From contig NZ_FMZZ01000010.1 in the NCBI RefSeq assembly GCF_900101685.1, forward strand, positions 1-64,000: DNA of 64,000 nt, read 5' to 3'. This document shows, piece after piece, positions 27,723-39,011 of the stretch. Position numbers and translations under genes: made by a program. Source of the stretch: Actinokineospora iranica (lineage in GTDB: Bacteria > Actinomycetota > Actinomycetes > Mycobacteriales > Pseudonocardiaceae). The notes under the pieces are model-generated. The model did not search any database. It saw only the letters and a program-made list of their open reading frames with translations, and had not been told where the DNA came from. The first letter of the stretch is position 1; the number at the start of each line of letters is the position of its first letter.

Positions 27723-29755
27723 GCGAAGTCCTGGAGTTCGTCGGCGAGCCGTTCGACGCGGCCGCGTTCACCGAGCCGGTGCCCCCGCCACCACCCCCGC
27801 CCGCGCCATCGCCGGTCCGATCCCGCGGCGGTGCCGGTGGCGGAATGGCCGAGGCGATCCGTGACCTGCGCTCGTCGCTGGTCGACGCGCACGCCAGCGC
27901 CCTGGGCGCGCAGGCCGCGCTGCAACGGCTGATGCTCGCGAGCCACCGATCCCCCGCGACCGAGCAGGCGCCCACCACCGCCGCGACAGCGGGCTTCGGC
28001 CCGGCGGTCTCGGGCTCGGCAGCGTCGGCTGCCCCGGCACTGGTCGTGGCCGCGGAAGGCGCGTTCAAACCCTTGGCGCGCACCGGAATCACTCGCCTGG
28101 ACGGCGGGCAGCTCGCCCGCCTCGCCGACGGGGACATCGCGGGTGTGTTCGGCTGGGCCTACGACCAGGACGGCGCCAATCCCGCGGTGCGGCTCGGCGC
28201 GGGCGGGCCGCTGGCGCTCACCTCGGTCGAGGCGATCGAGTTGCGCGGCGGCGCGCACGGCATGGGCCGGGTCGCGGCGTCCTGCGCGCCCGGCGACCTG
28301 GTGGCCGCCGCCGTGCAGGCCGCGCAGCTGTTCGCCCTCCACACCGGGCTGCACCTGTGCCTGGCGGGCGCGACGTTCACCGTGCGCGAGGCTGGCCGGG
28401 TCGATGCCCGGGGGACTGAGCGGGCGGGCACGGTCGAGGTCGAGGTCACCGGTATCGACCTGCTGCCCCGCCCTTGGGTCCGGGTCGACGCCACGTTCTC
28501 CGACGGCGGCCAGGTCCGCGATCTGGTCGTCGCGCTCCAAGAGGCACCCGGGGCCCTCGTCGGCCCCGCGCGCGGCGGGGTGCCGTCGACGTGGCTGGGC
28601 CGCAAGAGCGCGGCGGGGGAGCGGGCCATGCTCAGCGAGTTCCACATGACCCACCTCTCCCGCGGCGACCAGGGGATCGCGCTCGGCCCGGAGTTCGCGC
28701 ACTACACCGGCCGCAAGGCGACCCGGCTCCCGACCGGCGGCCTGCTGCTGGTCGACCGGGTGATCAACGTGGACGGCGCCAGGGGCAAGCTGGACGGCGC
28801 GACGTACGAGACCGAGTACGACGCGCACGCCGACTCCTGGTACTTCGCCGACACCGCGAACGCCTCCATGCCCAACTGCGTCTACATGGAGACCTCGCTG
28901 CAGGCGGCGCTGCTCATCGGCTACCACCTCGGCCCGACGCTGACCGCGCCGGAGGCCACCATGAGCCTGCGCAACCTCGGCGGCACCGCGACCGTGCTGC
29001 GCGAGGTCGACCTGCGGGACAAGACGATCCGGCAGCGCTCCGAGCTGCTGGCGACCACGATCCTGCCCGGCTCGTCGCTGCAGAGCTTCGCCTACGAGCT
29101 GTCCGCCGACGGCGAGCCGTTCTACCGGGGCGAGACGATGTTCGGCTACTTCAGCGACGAGGCCCTGGGCAACCAGACCGGCCTCGACGCGGGCAAGCAC
29201 CGGCCCACCTGGCTGGACGAGCAGTCGCCCCGGCCCGCCACCCTGCGCATCGACATCGCCGGGCGGCGCGCCGACCCGGCCGCGCGGCTGACCTCGCGCG
29301 GGACCCTCGCCCTGCTCGACCACGTGGACGTGGTCGACGGCGGCGGCCGGTACGGGCAGGGCTACCTGCACGCGGTCCGCCCCATCGACCCGGGCGACTG
29401 GTTCTTCCAGCGGCACTTCCACCTCGACCCGGTGATCCCCGGCTCGCTCGGCGTGGAGTCGGTGATCCAGGCGATGCAGGAGTGGCTGCTGGCCTCCGGG
29501 CACGCCGACACGCTGACCGACCCGGAGTTCATCGTGCCCGCGGACCTTCCGTTCACGTGGAAGTACCGCGGCCAGTTCCTCCCGACGGACTGCGAGTCGA
29601 CCCTGGAGGTGCACATCAAGGAGGTGCGGCACAGCCCCGGCCGGGTGCGGGTCGTCGGCGAGGCGAGCATGTGGAAGCCGGGCCTGCGGATCTACGAGCT
29701 CGAAGACATCGCCATCGAACTCCGGTCCGCCGAACTCCGGGGAGCCCGGCGATGA
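27719..29755 (+). CDS. PfaC-type dehydratase didomain protein (FabA-like DH-DH), without KS-CLF
   Basis: 678 residues, ATGA overlap with the megasynthase. Residues 1-110 are a Pro-rich tail and helical linker; ~115-300 a degenerate hot-dog-like region. DH1 ~320-480 shows FAHYTGRKATRLPTGGLLLV and NASMPNCVYMETSLQAALLI. DH2 ~505-670 shows the FabA/FabZ signature HFHLDPVIPGSLGVESVIQA. In marine PUFA synthases these DH domains form the C-terminal half of PfaC after KS and CLF; here they are a free-standing protein. They would dehydrate, and perhaps isomerise, ACP-bound 3-hydroxyacyl intermediates. Confidence 0.87.
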   Translation: MSEVLEFVGEPFDAAAFTEPVPPPPPPPAPSPVRSRGGAGGGMAEAIRDLRSSLVDAHASALGAQAALQRLMLASHRSPATEQAPTTAATAGFGPAVSGSAASAAPALVVAAEGAFKPLARTGITRLDGGQLARLADGDIAGVFGWAYDQDGANPAVRLGAGGPLALTSVEAIELRGGAHGMGRVAASCAPGDLVAAAVQAAQLFALHTGLHLCLAGATFTVREAGRVDARGTERAGTVEVEVTGIDLLPRPWVRVDATFSDGGQVRDLVVALQEAPGALVGPARGGVPSTWLGRKSAAGERAMLSEFHMTHLSRGDQGIALGPEFAHYTGRKATRLPTGGLLLVDRVINVDGARGKLDGATYETEYDAHADSWYFADTANASMPNCVYMETSLQAALLIGYHLGPTLTAPEATMSLRNLGGTATVLREVDLRDKTIRQRSELLATTILPGSSLQSFAYELSADGEPFYRGETMFGYFSDEALGNQTGLDAGKHRPTWLDEQSPRPATLRIDIAGRRADPAARLTSRGTLALLDHVDVVDGGGRYGQGYLHAVRPIDPGDWFFQRHFHLDPVIPGSLGVESVIQAMQEWLLASGHADTLTDPEFIVPADLPFTWKYRGQFLPTDCESTLEVHIKEVRHSPGRVRVVGEASMWKPGLRIYELEDIAIELRSAELRGARR

Positions 29756-31335
29756 CCGCGGCGACCACGGGGCAGGCCCTCGCCCGCGACGAGGACTCGA
29801 TCCGGCGCGCGCTGCTGCGGCTGGACCGGCCGCTGTTCGTCGCCCGCGACGGCGCGGGCGTCGGCGTGACGACCGACGACCGGCAGGCCAGGGCGGCGGC
29901 GCAGGTCCTGGCCGCGGTGCCCGCCCTGACCCCGGAATCCCTGGGCGACCCGGGTTTCCGCCACGCCCACGGTGTCCGGTACGCCTACATGGCGGGTGCG
30001 ATGGCCAACGGGATCGCCTCAGCCCGCATGGTCGTCGCCCTGGCCCGCGCCGGTTTTCTGGCCTCGTTCGGCGCGGCCGGGGTGCTGCCGGACCGCATCG
30101 ACGCCGCGCTGTCCACCATCACCAGGGAAGCGCCCGGCCTGCCGTTCGCGGTCAACCTGATCCACAGCCCCAGCGAGCCCGCCCTCGAACGCGCCATCGT
30201 GGACCGCTGCCTGCGGCACGGGGTGCGGTGCGTTGAGGCGTCCGCGTTCCTCGACCTGACCCCGGAGGTGGTGCGCTACCGGCTCAGCGGGCTCGCCAAG
30301 GACGCCGCGGGCTCCGTGGTCGCGCACAACCGGGTCATCGCGAAGGTGTCCCGCGCGGAGGTCGCCGAGGTGTTCCTGCGCCCGGCCCCCGAGCGGCTGG
30401 TCCGGCCGCTGGTCGAGTCGGGCGCGGTCACCGCCGAGCAGGCCGAGTGGGCGCGGCGGGTCCCGATGGCCGACGACGTCACCGCAGAGGCCGACTCCGG
30501 CGGGCACACCGACCGGCGCCCGCTGCTGGTCCTGCTGCCGGAGCTGCTGGCCGTGCGCGACCGCGTGCGGCGGGAGCTGGGCTACGAGCGGCCGGTGCGG
30601 GTCGGCGCGGCGGGCGGCATCGGCACCCCGGCGGCGGCCGCGGCGGCGTTCACCCTCGGCGCGGCCTACGTGGTCACCGGCTCGATCAACCAGTCCTCTG
30701 TGGAGGCCGACCAGTCCGACACCACGAAGCTGCTGCTCGCGGGCGCGGGCGTGGCGGACTGCGAGATGTGCCCGTCGGCGGACATGTTCGAAATGGGCGT
30801 GGACGTGCAGGTGCTCAAGCGCGGCACGCTGTTCCCCGGCCGCGCCAAGAAGCTGTACGAGACCTACCGGCGCTACGACGGGATCGAGGCGATCCCGGCC
30901 GCCGAGCGCGCGGAGCTGGAGAAGCGCGTCTTCCAGCGCCCGATGGCGGATGTCTGGCAGGACTGCCTGACCTACTTCGCCGAGCGCGACCCCGAGCAGA
31001 TTCACCGGGCGCAGGACAACCCGCGCCGCCGTATGGCGCTGGTCTTCCGCTGGTACCTGGGCCTGTCCTCGGGCTGGAGCATCCGGGGCGTCCCCGAGCG
31101 GACCGGCGACTACCAGATCTGGTGCGGCCCGGCCATGGGCGCGTTCAACGCCTGGGTCGCGGGCACCTACCTGGCCGCGCCCGCCAACCGGCAGGTGGCC
31201 GACATCGCCGCGCACGTCCTGCGCGGCACGGCGTTCGCGAGCCGGGTCGCCCAGTTGCGCCTCGCCGGGGCCCGCCTGCCCGCCGGGTGCTCGACGTACG
31301 TGCCCGCACCGACGCGAACCGAGGAGGAGTCATGA
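29752..31335 (+). CDS. pfaD: PfaD-family FMN-dependent trans-acting enoyl reductase
   Basis: 527 residues, ATGA overlap with the DH gene. TIM-barrel of the 2-nitropropane-dioxygenase type with PfaD-specific blocks [40 protein letters not shown] and [20 protein letters not shown], and the glycine-rich FMN site GAAGGIGTP. The helical C-terminal extension ([18 protein letters not shown]) is also typical. It would act in trans on the ACP-bound enoyl intermediates, since the megasynthase has no ER. Confidence 0.92.
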   Translation: MTAATTGQALARDEDSIRRALLRLDRPLFVARDGAGVGVTTDDRQARAAAQVLAAVPALTPESLGDPGFRHAHGVRYAYMAGAMANGIASARMVVALARAGFLASFGAAGVLPDRIDAALSTITREAPGLPFAVNLIHSPSEPALERAIVDRCLRHGVRCVEASAFLDLTPEVVRYRLSGLAKDAAGSVVAHNRVIAKVSRAEVAEVFLRPAPERLVRPLVESGAVTAEQAEWARRVPMADDVTAEADSGGHTDRRPLLVLLPELLAVRDRVRRELGYERPVRVGAAGGIGTPAAAAAAFTLGAAYVVTGSINQSSVEADQSDTTKLLLAGAGVADCEMCPSADMFEMGVDVQVLKRGTLFPGRAKKLYETYRRYDGIEAIPAAERAELEKRVFQRPMADVWQDCLTYFAERDPEQIHRAQDNPRRRMALVFRWYLGLSSGWSIRGVPERTGDYQIWCGPAMGAFNAWVAGTYLAAPANRQVADIAAHVLRGTAFASRVAQLRLAGARLPAGCSTYVPAPTRTEEES

Positions 31336-33092
31336 CCGCGACCCTGCCCGACCTGGCCGACCGCGCCGACGACGTGCCCGCGTGGCTGGTCTGCGGCGGC
31401 TGCCGCGCGATGCTGTACGGCAAGCGCTTTCTGCGCGCGGGCCGGGTGTGCCCGGACTGCGGCTGGCACGCCCCGCTGACCGCGGCGCAGCGCCTCGACA
31501 GCCTGCTCGACCCGGGCTATCGGCCGCTGGAAGTCGCCGTGTCCGACAGCGACCCGCTGGGCTTCACCGACACCCGCCCCTACCGCGACCGCCTTGCCGA
31601 CGCCCGCGCGGGCACCGGGCTCGCCGAGGCCGTGCTGTGCGCGCGGGGCCGGATCGAGGGCAACCCGGTCGTCGTGGTGGCGATGGACTTCCGGTTCATG
31701 GGCGGCAGCCTCGGCGCCACCGTCGGCGAGGTCGTCACCCAGGCCGCCGAGATCGCGCTGCGCGAGCGGACCCCGCTGCTGCTGGCCACCGCGTCGGGCG
31801 GCGCGCGGATGCAGGAGGGGGTGATCGCGCTGATGCAGATGGCCAAGACCAGCCAGGCCCTGGCCCAACTGGACGAGGCGGGCGTGCTGACCGTCTCGCT
31901 GATCACCGACCCCACCTTCGGCGGAGTCGCCGCGTCGTTCGCCACCTCGACCGACGTGATCGTCATCGAGCCCGGCGCCCGGCTCGGGTTCGCCGGGCGG
32001 CGGGTGATCGAGCAGACCATCAAGCAGACCCTGCCGCCGGAGTTCCAGACCGCGCGGTTCCTCGAAGAGCACGGTGTGGTCGACATGATCCGCCCGCGCG
32101 CCGAGCTTCGCCCCACCCTGGGCAGGCTGCTCTCGGTCGCGACCCGCCGCCCGGACGGCGTGCCGCACCAGGCAGGCGGCGGGCCCGCGATGGTCACCGA
32201 CGCCGAGCGGCTGCCGGAGCGGGAGCCGTGGGAGTGCGTGCGGGCCGCCCGCAGGCTCGGCCGTCCGACCACTTTGGACTACATCTCCCTGCTGGTCGAG
32301 GACTTCGACGAACTGCACGGCGACCGGATGTCGGCCGACTGCCCGGCTTTGGTCGCCGGTCTCGGCCGGTTCGAGGGCATCCCGGTCGTGGTGATCGGCA
32401 CCCAGAAGGGCCACACCGCCCGGGAGTTGCGCGACCGCAACTACGGGATGCCCACCCCGGCCGGATACCGCAAGGCGGCCAGGGCGATGCGGCTGGCGGC
32501 CAAGCTGGGCCTGCCGGTGATCACCCTGGTCGACACCGCGGGCGCCTACCCCGGCATGGAGGCCGAGCGGCAGGGCCAGTCCGTGGCGATCGCGGAGAAC
32601 CTCAAGCTGATGGCGGGTCTCCCGGTGCCCGTGGTGGCCGTGGTGACCGGCGAGGGCGGCAGCGGCGGCGCGCTGGCGCTGGCCCTGGCCGACCGGGTGC
32701 TGATGTGCGCCAACGCGGTGTACTCGGTGATCAGCGCGGAGGGCTGCGCGGCGATCCTGTGGCGCGACCCCACCGCCGCGCCCAAGGCCGCCGCGGCGCT
32801 GCGCGTCGACGCCCGCTCCCTGCTGCGCATGGGCGTGGTCGACGGCGTCGTGCCCGAGCCGGGCGAGGGCGCCGAGACCGACCACGTCGCCGCGGCCGCC
32901 GCCCTGCGCGCCGCCCTGGCGAGCAGCCTCGCCGAACTGCTGCCGCTGGACCAGATGAACCTGGTGACCGCGCGGCACGCCCGGTTCCGCCAGTTCGGCA
33001 CCGACACCTCGGTGCTGCTCGACTCCCAGCCCCGCGATTCCCAGCCGTCCGATTCCCGTGACCCGGCCCCCGACAGGGAGGATGCCCGATGA
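31332..33092 (+). CDS. Acetyl-CoA carboxylase carboxyltransferase, fused beta-alpha (AccD-AccA)
   Basis: 586 residues, ATGA overlap with pfaD. The N-terminal half is AccD with the four-Cys zinc finger ([20 protein letters not shown]...CG) and [22 protein letters not shown]. From about residue 300 it is AccA ([49 protein letters not shown]). The Ser/Asp/Pro-rich tail is disordered. It transfers carboxyl from biotin to acetyl-CoA. Being in the lipid operon implies dedicated malonyl-CoA supply. Confidence 0.92.
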   Translation: MTATLPDLADRADDVPAWLVCGGCRAMLYGKRFLRAGRVCPDCGWHAPLTAAQRLDSLLDPGYRPLEVAVSDSDPLGFTDTRPYRDRLADARAGTGLAEAVLCARGRIEGNPVVVVAMDFRFMGGSLGATVGEVVTQAAEIALRERTPLLLATASGGARMQEGVIALMQMAKTSQALAQLDEAGVLTVSLITDPTFGGVAASFATSTDVIVIEPGARLGFAGRRVIEQTIKQTLPPEFQTARFLEEHGVVDMIRPRAELRPTLGRLLSVATRRPDGVPHQAGGGPAMVTDAERLPEREPWECVRAARRLGRPTTLDYISLLVEDFDELHGDRMSADCPALVAGLGRFEGIPVVVIGTQKGHTARELRDRNYGMPTPAGYRKAARAMRLAAKLGLPVITLVDTAGAYPGMEAERQGQSVAIAENLKLMAGLPVPVVAVVTGEGGSGGALALALADRVLMCANAVYSVISAEGCAAILWRDPTAAPKAAAALRVDARSLLRMGVVDGVVPEPGEGAETDHVAAAAALRAALASSLAELLPLDQMNLVTARHARFRQFGTDTSVLLDSQPRDSQPSDSRDPAPDREDAR

Positions 33093-33738
33093 ACGCGACC
33101 GCGAACGGCGGTGTGGCGGTGTCGGTTCCCGCACGCGACACCCGAGCCGACCTGACCGACCAGACCGTCCACGCCGCGCAGGCCGACACCGGTCAGGTCG
33201 ACCACATCGGCCAGGTCGACCAGGTGGTCACCGTGCTGCGCGAGCAGGCGCTGGCCACCTACGCCAACGCGTCCCACGCGCCGACCGTGGTGCGGGTCAG
33301 CGCCCACGACGTCGCGGTGGAGGTGCGGTGGACCGCAGAGGCCCGCCCCGCCGAGCCCCGGCAGACCGAATCCTGGGCAACCGATTCCCGGGCAGTGGAT
33401 TCCCGAGCGGTCGATTCCCGCACGGCGGGCTCTCGTGCCCCGGAATCCCGCGCGCCCCAGTCTCCGGAGCCCGGTGCGGCGGCTGACGACACCGCGGGCC
33501 GATTCCCCTTGTGCGCCAACACTGTCGGTGTCTTCTACCGCGCCCCCGAGCCCGGCGCCGCGCCGTTCGTGGTCGAGGGCGACGTCATCGCCCCCGGCCA
33601 GCAGGTGGCGATCGTGGAGGCGATGAAGCTGATGATCCCGGTCGAGGCAGACCGGGCTGGTCTGGTCGTGGAGTTCCTGGTGCCCGACGGCGCCCCCGTC
33701 GAGCACGGCCAGCCCGTGCTGCTGCTGGAGCCCGCCCG

Positions 33739-33742
<4 letters not shown>
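33089..33742 (+). CDS. accB: Biotin carboxyl carrier protein of acetyl-CoA carboxylase
   Basis: 217 residues, ATGA overlap with the carboxyltransferase. C-terminal biotinyl domain with the biotinylation motif VEAMKLM (Lys). The typical [13 protein letters not shown] and [13 protein letters not shown] flank it. The N-terminal ~135 residues are helical then low-complexity, with a repeated (A)VDSR(A) pattern at about residues 94-112. Carries carboxybiotin between AccC and the fused AccD-AccA. Confidence 0.92.
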
Positions 33743-35097
<1,355 letters not shown>

Positions 35098-35102
35098 GGC
35101 CC

Positions 35103-35140
35103 GTGCGCCCTCCGACCGTCTCGACCGTCGGAGGGCGCAC
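35103..35140. terminator. Hairpin terminator after accC
   Basis: Perfect 14-base stem GTGCGCCCTCCGAC / GTCGGAGGGCGCAC with a 10-base loop, directly after the accC stop. No T-run, as is common in high-GC actinobacteria. It also lies downstream of the convergent VWA gene, so it may serve both. Confidence 0.75.
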
Positions 35141-35209
35141 GTGTGAACCGTTGGGAACTCCCTGCCGGTATGGGGATCACCTACCGGGTCGCTGGGAACG
35201 GCCTGCCGC

Positions 35210-36919
35210 TTACTTCGGCGGCGGGGGAACCAGGCAGCTCACCGGAGCGGACTGGTTGCCCGACGCGTCCACCGCGTAGACCAGGGCGTCGCCGTTGAGC
35301 GTGATCTTCCAGTCGATGTCGCCGACGCCCGGCTTCTGCGTGGGCTGCGCCCCGGAAGCCTGCACCAGCTTGATCTTGGTCCCGCTCGGGAACCCGCCGA
35401 ACACCGCCGGGCTCGCCGAATCGGACACGAAGATCTGCGGGTCGGGGTCGACCGCGTCCGTGGCCGACAGGACGAAGAAGCCGTCCTCGTTGTCCGCGGG
35501 CGGGACGTTCCCGCCGCCGGGGTTGTTGGTCGGCTCGCACGTCACGGTCGGGGGAGTGGTGTCCACCCAGTCCTTGAGCACGTCGTCGCACACCGGGTTG
35601 CCCGCTGCGTTGGTGAAGCAGCCCCGGATGGAGTCGGTGCCCAGGCCCGCCAGGCCCTGGGTGGCCGGGTAGGTGAAGTCCACCGAGCCGGTCGCCGCGG
35701 TGGCGCCCGCGCTCGCCGCGCCCGCGTTCGGGCCCGCGAGGATGTCGAAGGAGACGCCGACGCCGCCGACCGGGTCGCCGAAGTCGTCGGTCACCGTCGC
35801 GGTGACGGTGTGCGTCTGGCCGGGCGTGCCCAGCTCGTTGACCTCGTGCTCGGGCTCGACGTCGATGAACGCCGCGCAGCCGCGCACGTTCACCGTCGGG
35901 TTCGGGAAGGCGACGGTGCGGCCCTCGGCGTCGCTGTAGGCCACGGTCGGGTTCACCGCGAGCACGCCGCCGCCAGCGGCGGGGATGTGCGTGGCGGTGA
36001 AGGTCAGCGTGACGGTCTCGGTGCGCAGCTCGTCGATGGTCCAGGTGAGCTGGTTGCCCGCCTGGTTGACGCTGCCCTTGGAGACGGCGGCGCCGCTGAC
36101 GGTGAACTGGGACGCCACCGTGTCCACGACATGGACGTTGGTGGCCGCTGGCACGACGATCGCCGCGCCGATGGACTCGAACACCTGCTGGAGCTGGCTC
36201 GCGTCCGGGGCGTGGAAGTAGTGCACGCCCTCGTCCGGGTCGGTCGTCCAGTCCTTGATCTCGGCCTCGTCCAGGCTGTCGCCCAGCCCGATGCCGAAGA
36301 TCTCGGTGCCCGCCCCGCGCGCGGCCGCGGCGGCGGCGCTCGCGTCCGGCGGCACAGTCGTCTCGCCGTCGGTGAAGATGATCATCTTCTTGGCGTTGGT
36401 CGGCACGGAGCCAGCCAACTGCGCCTGCGCGGTGGTGATCGCCTCGTGGTGGTTGGTGCTGCCCGTCGCCACCATGGCGTCGATCGCGGTCTTGAGCGCG
36501 CCCGCGTCCCCGGTGAGCCCGACGTCCACCGTCGCGCCGGTGGCGAAGCTGACCAGGCCGACCCGGCTGCCGTTGGCGATGACACCGTCCAGTGTGCCGT
36601 CGGTGGCCTCGTCGATGATGTCGACGAAGGCCTTCGCCGCCTGCTTCATCGCGCCGATCGCGCTCGCCATGCTGCCGGACCGGTCCAGCACCAGTTCGAT
36701 GTCCACCGGATTGCCCGCGATCCCGGTCTGCGCGTCGAGCGTCACGGTCACCGGAACCGAGCCCCCGCACGCGATATCGCTCGCCCCGAGCGACTTGCCG
36801 CCCGCCACCGTGCCGTCCGCGGCCGCCCCCGCCGATCCGGCCAGCGGCCCGGCGAGCGCGGCGATGGCCACGACGACACTTGCCCCGGCTAACGCGCCCC
36901 GTCTTCGACTTGTCCGCAC
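35210..36919 (-). CDS. Secreted von Willebrand factor A-domain protein
   Basis: 569 residues from GTG 36919 with AGGGAGG upstream. Signal peptide about residues 1-33 (VVVAIAALAGPLAG, cleaved near AGA-AAD). The VWA domain (about 65-250) has an intact MIDAS: DRSGSMAS, Thr in ATGSTNHHE, and FTDGET. Two or three Ig/filamin-like beta domains follow (DTVASQFTVSGAAV; EHEVNELGTPGQTHTVTATV; TPPTVTCEPTNNPGGG). It ends in LVPPPPK without an LPXTG motif or transmembrane anchor, so it is probably released or loosely wall-bound. Likely adhesion or matrix function. Confidence 0.82.
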   Translation of the reverse strand: MRTSRRRGALAGASVVVAIAALAGPLAGSAGAAADGTVAGGKSLGASDIACGGSVPVTVTLDAQTGIAGNPVDIELVLDRSGSMASAIGAMKQAAKAFVDIIDEATDGTLDGVIANGSRVGLVSFATGATVDVGLTGDAGALKTAIDAMVATGSTNHHEAITTAQAQLAGSVPTNAKKMIIFTDGETTVPPDASAAAAAARGAGTEIFGIGLGDSLDEAEIKDWTTDPDEGVHYFHAPDASQLQQVFESIGAAIVVPAATNVHVVDTVASQFTVSGAAVSKGSVNQAGNQLTWTIDELRTETVTLTFTATHIPAAGGGVLAVNPTVAYSDAEGRTVAFPNPTVNVRGCAAFIDVEPEHEVNELGTPGQTHTVTATVTDDFGDPVGGVGVSFDILAGPNAGAASAGATAATGSVDFTYPATQGLAGLGTDSIRGCFTNAAGNPVCDDVLKDWVDTTPPTVTCEPTNNPGGGNVPPADNEDGFFVLSATDAVDPDPQIFVSDSASPAVFGGFPSGTKIKLVQASGAQPTQKPGVGDIDWKITLNGDALVYAVDASGNQSAPVSCLVPPPPK

Positions 36920-37173
36920 GTCAATCGCACCTCCCTGTGTCGACCGACGCGCGCGGACCCCACGCTGGGACCGCGTTGTGGTGCAGCCAAAGCCAGGCGG
37001 ACAACTCATTCCCCGAGCCGCACGGCGCCTTCTCCCGTGCCATGATTCGTCCGATGGGAGCAGGCTTCCGCATCGGCAGGACGACGATAGCCTGCCGCAG
37101 ACGCGCGGCGATCGCCTTCTGGCCGAACGGCCCCTTTTCCCGCCCGAAGGGGCGAACCAGGGACAAGACGCCA

Positions 37174-37202
37174 ACGGCCGCCTGCCCAGGGCAGGCGGCC
37201 GT
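37174..37202. terminator. Hairpin terminator of the ABC importer operon
   Basis: Perfect 13-base stem ACGGCCGCCTGCC / GGCAGGCGGCCGT with a 3-base loop, 12 bases beyond the permease stop on the minus strand. The remaining gap up to the VWA start (37203-37213 and 36920-37173) holds a weaker CCCCTT...AAGGGG pair near 37126-37152 and no gene that I can support. Confidence 0.75.
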
Positions 37203-37213
37203 CGGCGGTCCCG

Positions 37214-38050
37214 CTACTTCAGACCCGAACGCACGAACCCGTTCACGATGTGCCGTTGCAGCACGAGGTAGAGCAGGAACACCGGGAGGCAGGCCAGGCC
37301 CGCCAGGGCCATCAGCGGCCCCCAGTCGTTGCCCTCGGTGCCCATGAAGCTGCGCAGCCCAAGCTGCAGGACGTCGTTGCTGCGCTGGAGCACCATCGCG
37401 GGCCAGAAGTACTCGTTCCAGCCGTTGACGAACAGCAGGATCGCCAGCGCGGCCAAGGCGGGCCGCAGGTTCGGCACGACCACTGTCCACAGTGTCGTCC
37501 ACGACGACCGGCCGTCCATCCGCGCCGCTTCCAGCAGCTCCTTCGGGAAGCTCTCCATGTGCTGGCGCAGCATGAGCACAGCCAACCCGGAGCACAGGGT
37601 CGGGATGATCACGCCCGCCAGGGTGTTGAGCAGGCCCATCTGGAACAGCAGCACGTAGTTCGGCAGCATCGTCACCTGGAACGGCACCAGCCAGGTGCCC
37701 ACGAACGCCAGGTACAGCAGCCGCTGGAAGCGGAACCGCCACGCGGCGAACGCGTACGCGGCCAGCAGCCCCGTCAGCAGTTGCCCGAGCGCGGTCAGCA
37801 GTGCCACCAGCGTCGTGTTGGCCAGCAGCCCGACGACGTCGATCTTCGCCGCGGCGTCGGTGAAGCTCTGCGTGGACAGCGGCCATGGCAGCGGGGACAA
37901 CTCGTAGACGTCCTCCGGCCGCCGCAGGGAGGTCGCGTACAACCAGTAGATCGGGAACACGCACAGCAGGCCCAGCACGGCGAGCACGGCGTGCCCCCGG
38001 ATGGTCCGCCAGCGCGCCGCCCCGCCGACGGTGTCGGTCCTGTCATCCAC
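37214..38050 (-). CDS. Carbohydrate/glycerol-phosphate ABC transporter permease (MalG/UgpE type)
   Basis: 278 residues, six predicted transmembrane helices starting at HAVLAVLGLLCVFPIYWLYA. The EAA loop that contacts the ATPase is ELLEAARMDGRSSWTTLWTV followed by VVPNLRP. GTG start. Last gene of the operon, 15 bases after the partner permease, and followed by a terminator hairpin. It works as a heterodimer with the UgpA-type permease. Confidence 0.9.
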   Translation of the reverse strand: MDDRTDTVGGAARWRTIRGHAVLAVLGLLCVFPIYWLYATSLRRPEDVYELSPLPWPLSTQSFTDAAAKIDVVGLLANTTLVALLTALGQLLTGLLAAYAFAAWRFRFQRLLYLAFVGTWLVPFQVTMLPNYVLLFQMGLLNTLAGVIIPTLCSGLAVLMLRQHMESFPKELLEAARMDGRSSWTTLWTVVVPNLRPALAALAILLFVNGWNEYFWPAMVLQRSNDVLQLGLRSFMGTEGNDWGPLMALAGLACLPVFLLYLVLQRHIVNGFVRSGLK

Positions 38051-38065
38051 TTTGCCGTCAGCCTT

Positions 38066-39004
38066 TCAGTTGTCGTGGAAGCTCAGGCGCTCGGCGAGCC
38101 AGACCAGTCCGGCCGCGATGATGCCGAACCCGGCGAAGAGCAGCATTCCGGCCGCGGCGCCCAACCCCGCGTCGTAGCTGTGGAAGCTGTAGTCCCACAA
38201 CAGGTAGTAGACGTTCGTGGTCGAGTCCGCCGGTCCACCCTGGGTGAGGGTGTCGATCAGCGGGAACGTCCACTGGGCCGACAGCAGCACCGTCATCAGG
38301 GTCAGGAACACCAGCGTCGGCGAGAGCAGCGGCAGTGTGATCCAGCGGGTGATCTGCCAGCGCGACGCCCCGTCGAGCGAGGCGGCGTCGCCGTAGTCGC
38401 CGCTGATCCCGGCCAGGCCGGCGGACACCACCAGCACCGCGAAGCCGAGGATGTGCCAGCCGGTGATCACGATGATCGAGAACTGCGCGGAACCCGTCTC
38501 GTAGAGCCAGTTCAGGTCGATGCCCAGCACCCGGTTCACCGCGCCGCCGCCGGGGTCGAGCAGCCACCGCCACACCGCGGCGCTGGCCACCGGGGCGACC
38601 AGCATCGGGGCGAACACCATGGCCTGGTAGACCGCCTTGCCCCGGCCGCGGACCTGCCTGCTCAGCAGGCCGACGACCACCGGGATCAGCACCGAGAACG
38701 GCAGCAGCCCGAGGATGACGACCAGCGTCCGCAGCGTCGCCTGCCCAAGGTCGGGCAGGTCGAGGAGCCGTTCGTAGTTGGCGAACCCGACCGGCACCAT
38801 CGGCGTGGTGGGCAGCAGGTTCCACGAGTGGAACGACAGCTCCGCGGTCTGCGTCAGCGGCCGGTAGGTCCAGATCACCAGCAGCGCCAACCCGGGCGCG
38901 AGGTACAGGTACGGCGGCGCGCCCCGCAGGACGCGCCGCAGCGGCGACGGCCGTTCCGCTGTCACCGGCGGGGCCTTCGGCGGCCCCGTGATCTCCATCA
39001 GCAT
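38066..39004 (-). CDS. Carbohydrate/glycerol-phosphate ABC transporter permease (MalF/UgpA type)
   Basis: 312 residues, six membrane helices beginning PPYLYLAPGLALLVIWTYRP. EAA loop DAASLDGASRWQITRWITLP. QGGPADSTTNVYYLLWDYSF before the last helix is typical of UgpA-like sugar permeases. ATG 39004 after GAGGCGGCC; a second ATG at 38998 is possible. Lies 7 bases after the phosphodiesterase stop. Confidence 0.9.
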   Translation of the reverse strand: MLMEITGPPKAPPVTAERPSPLRRVLRGAPPYLYLAPGLALLVIWTYRPLTQTAELSFHSWNLLPTTPMVPVGFANYERLLDLPDLGQATLRTLVVILGLLPFSVLIPVVVGLLSRQVRGRGKAVYQAMVFAPMLVAPVASAAVWRWLLDPGGGAVNRVLGIDLNWLYETGSAQFSIIVITGWHILGFAVLVVSAGLAGISGDYGDAASLDGASRWQITRWITLPLLSPTLVFLTLMTVLLSAQWTFPLIDTLTQGGPADSTTNVYYLLWDYSFHSYDAGLGAAAGMLLFAGFGIIAAGLVWLAERLSFHDN

Positions 39005-39011
39005 GGCCGCC

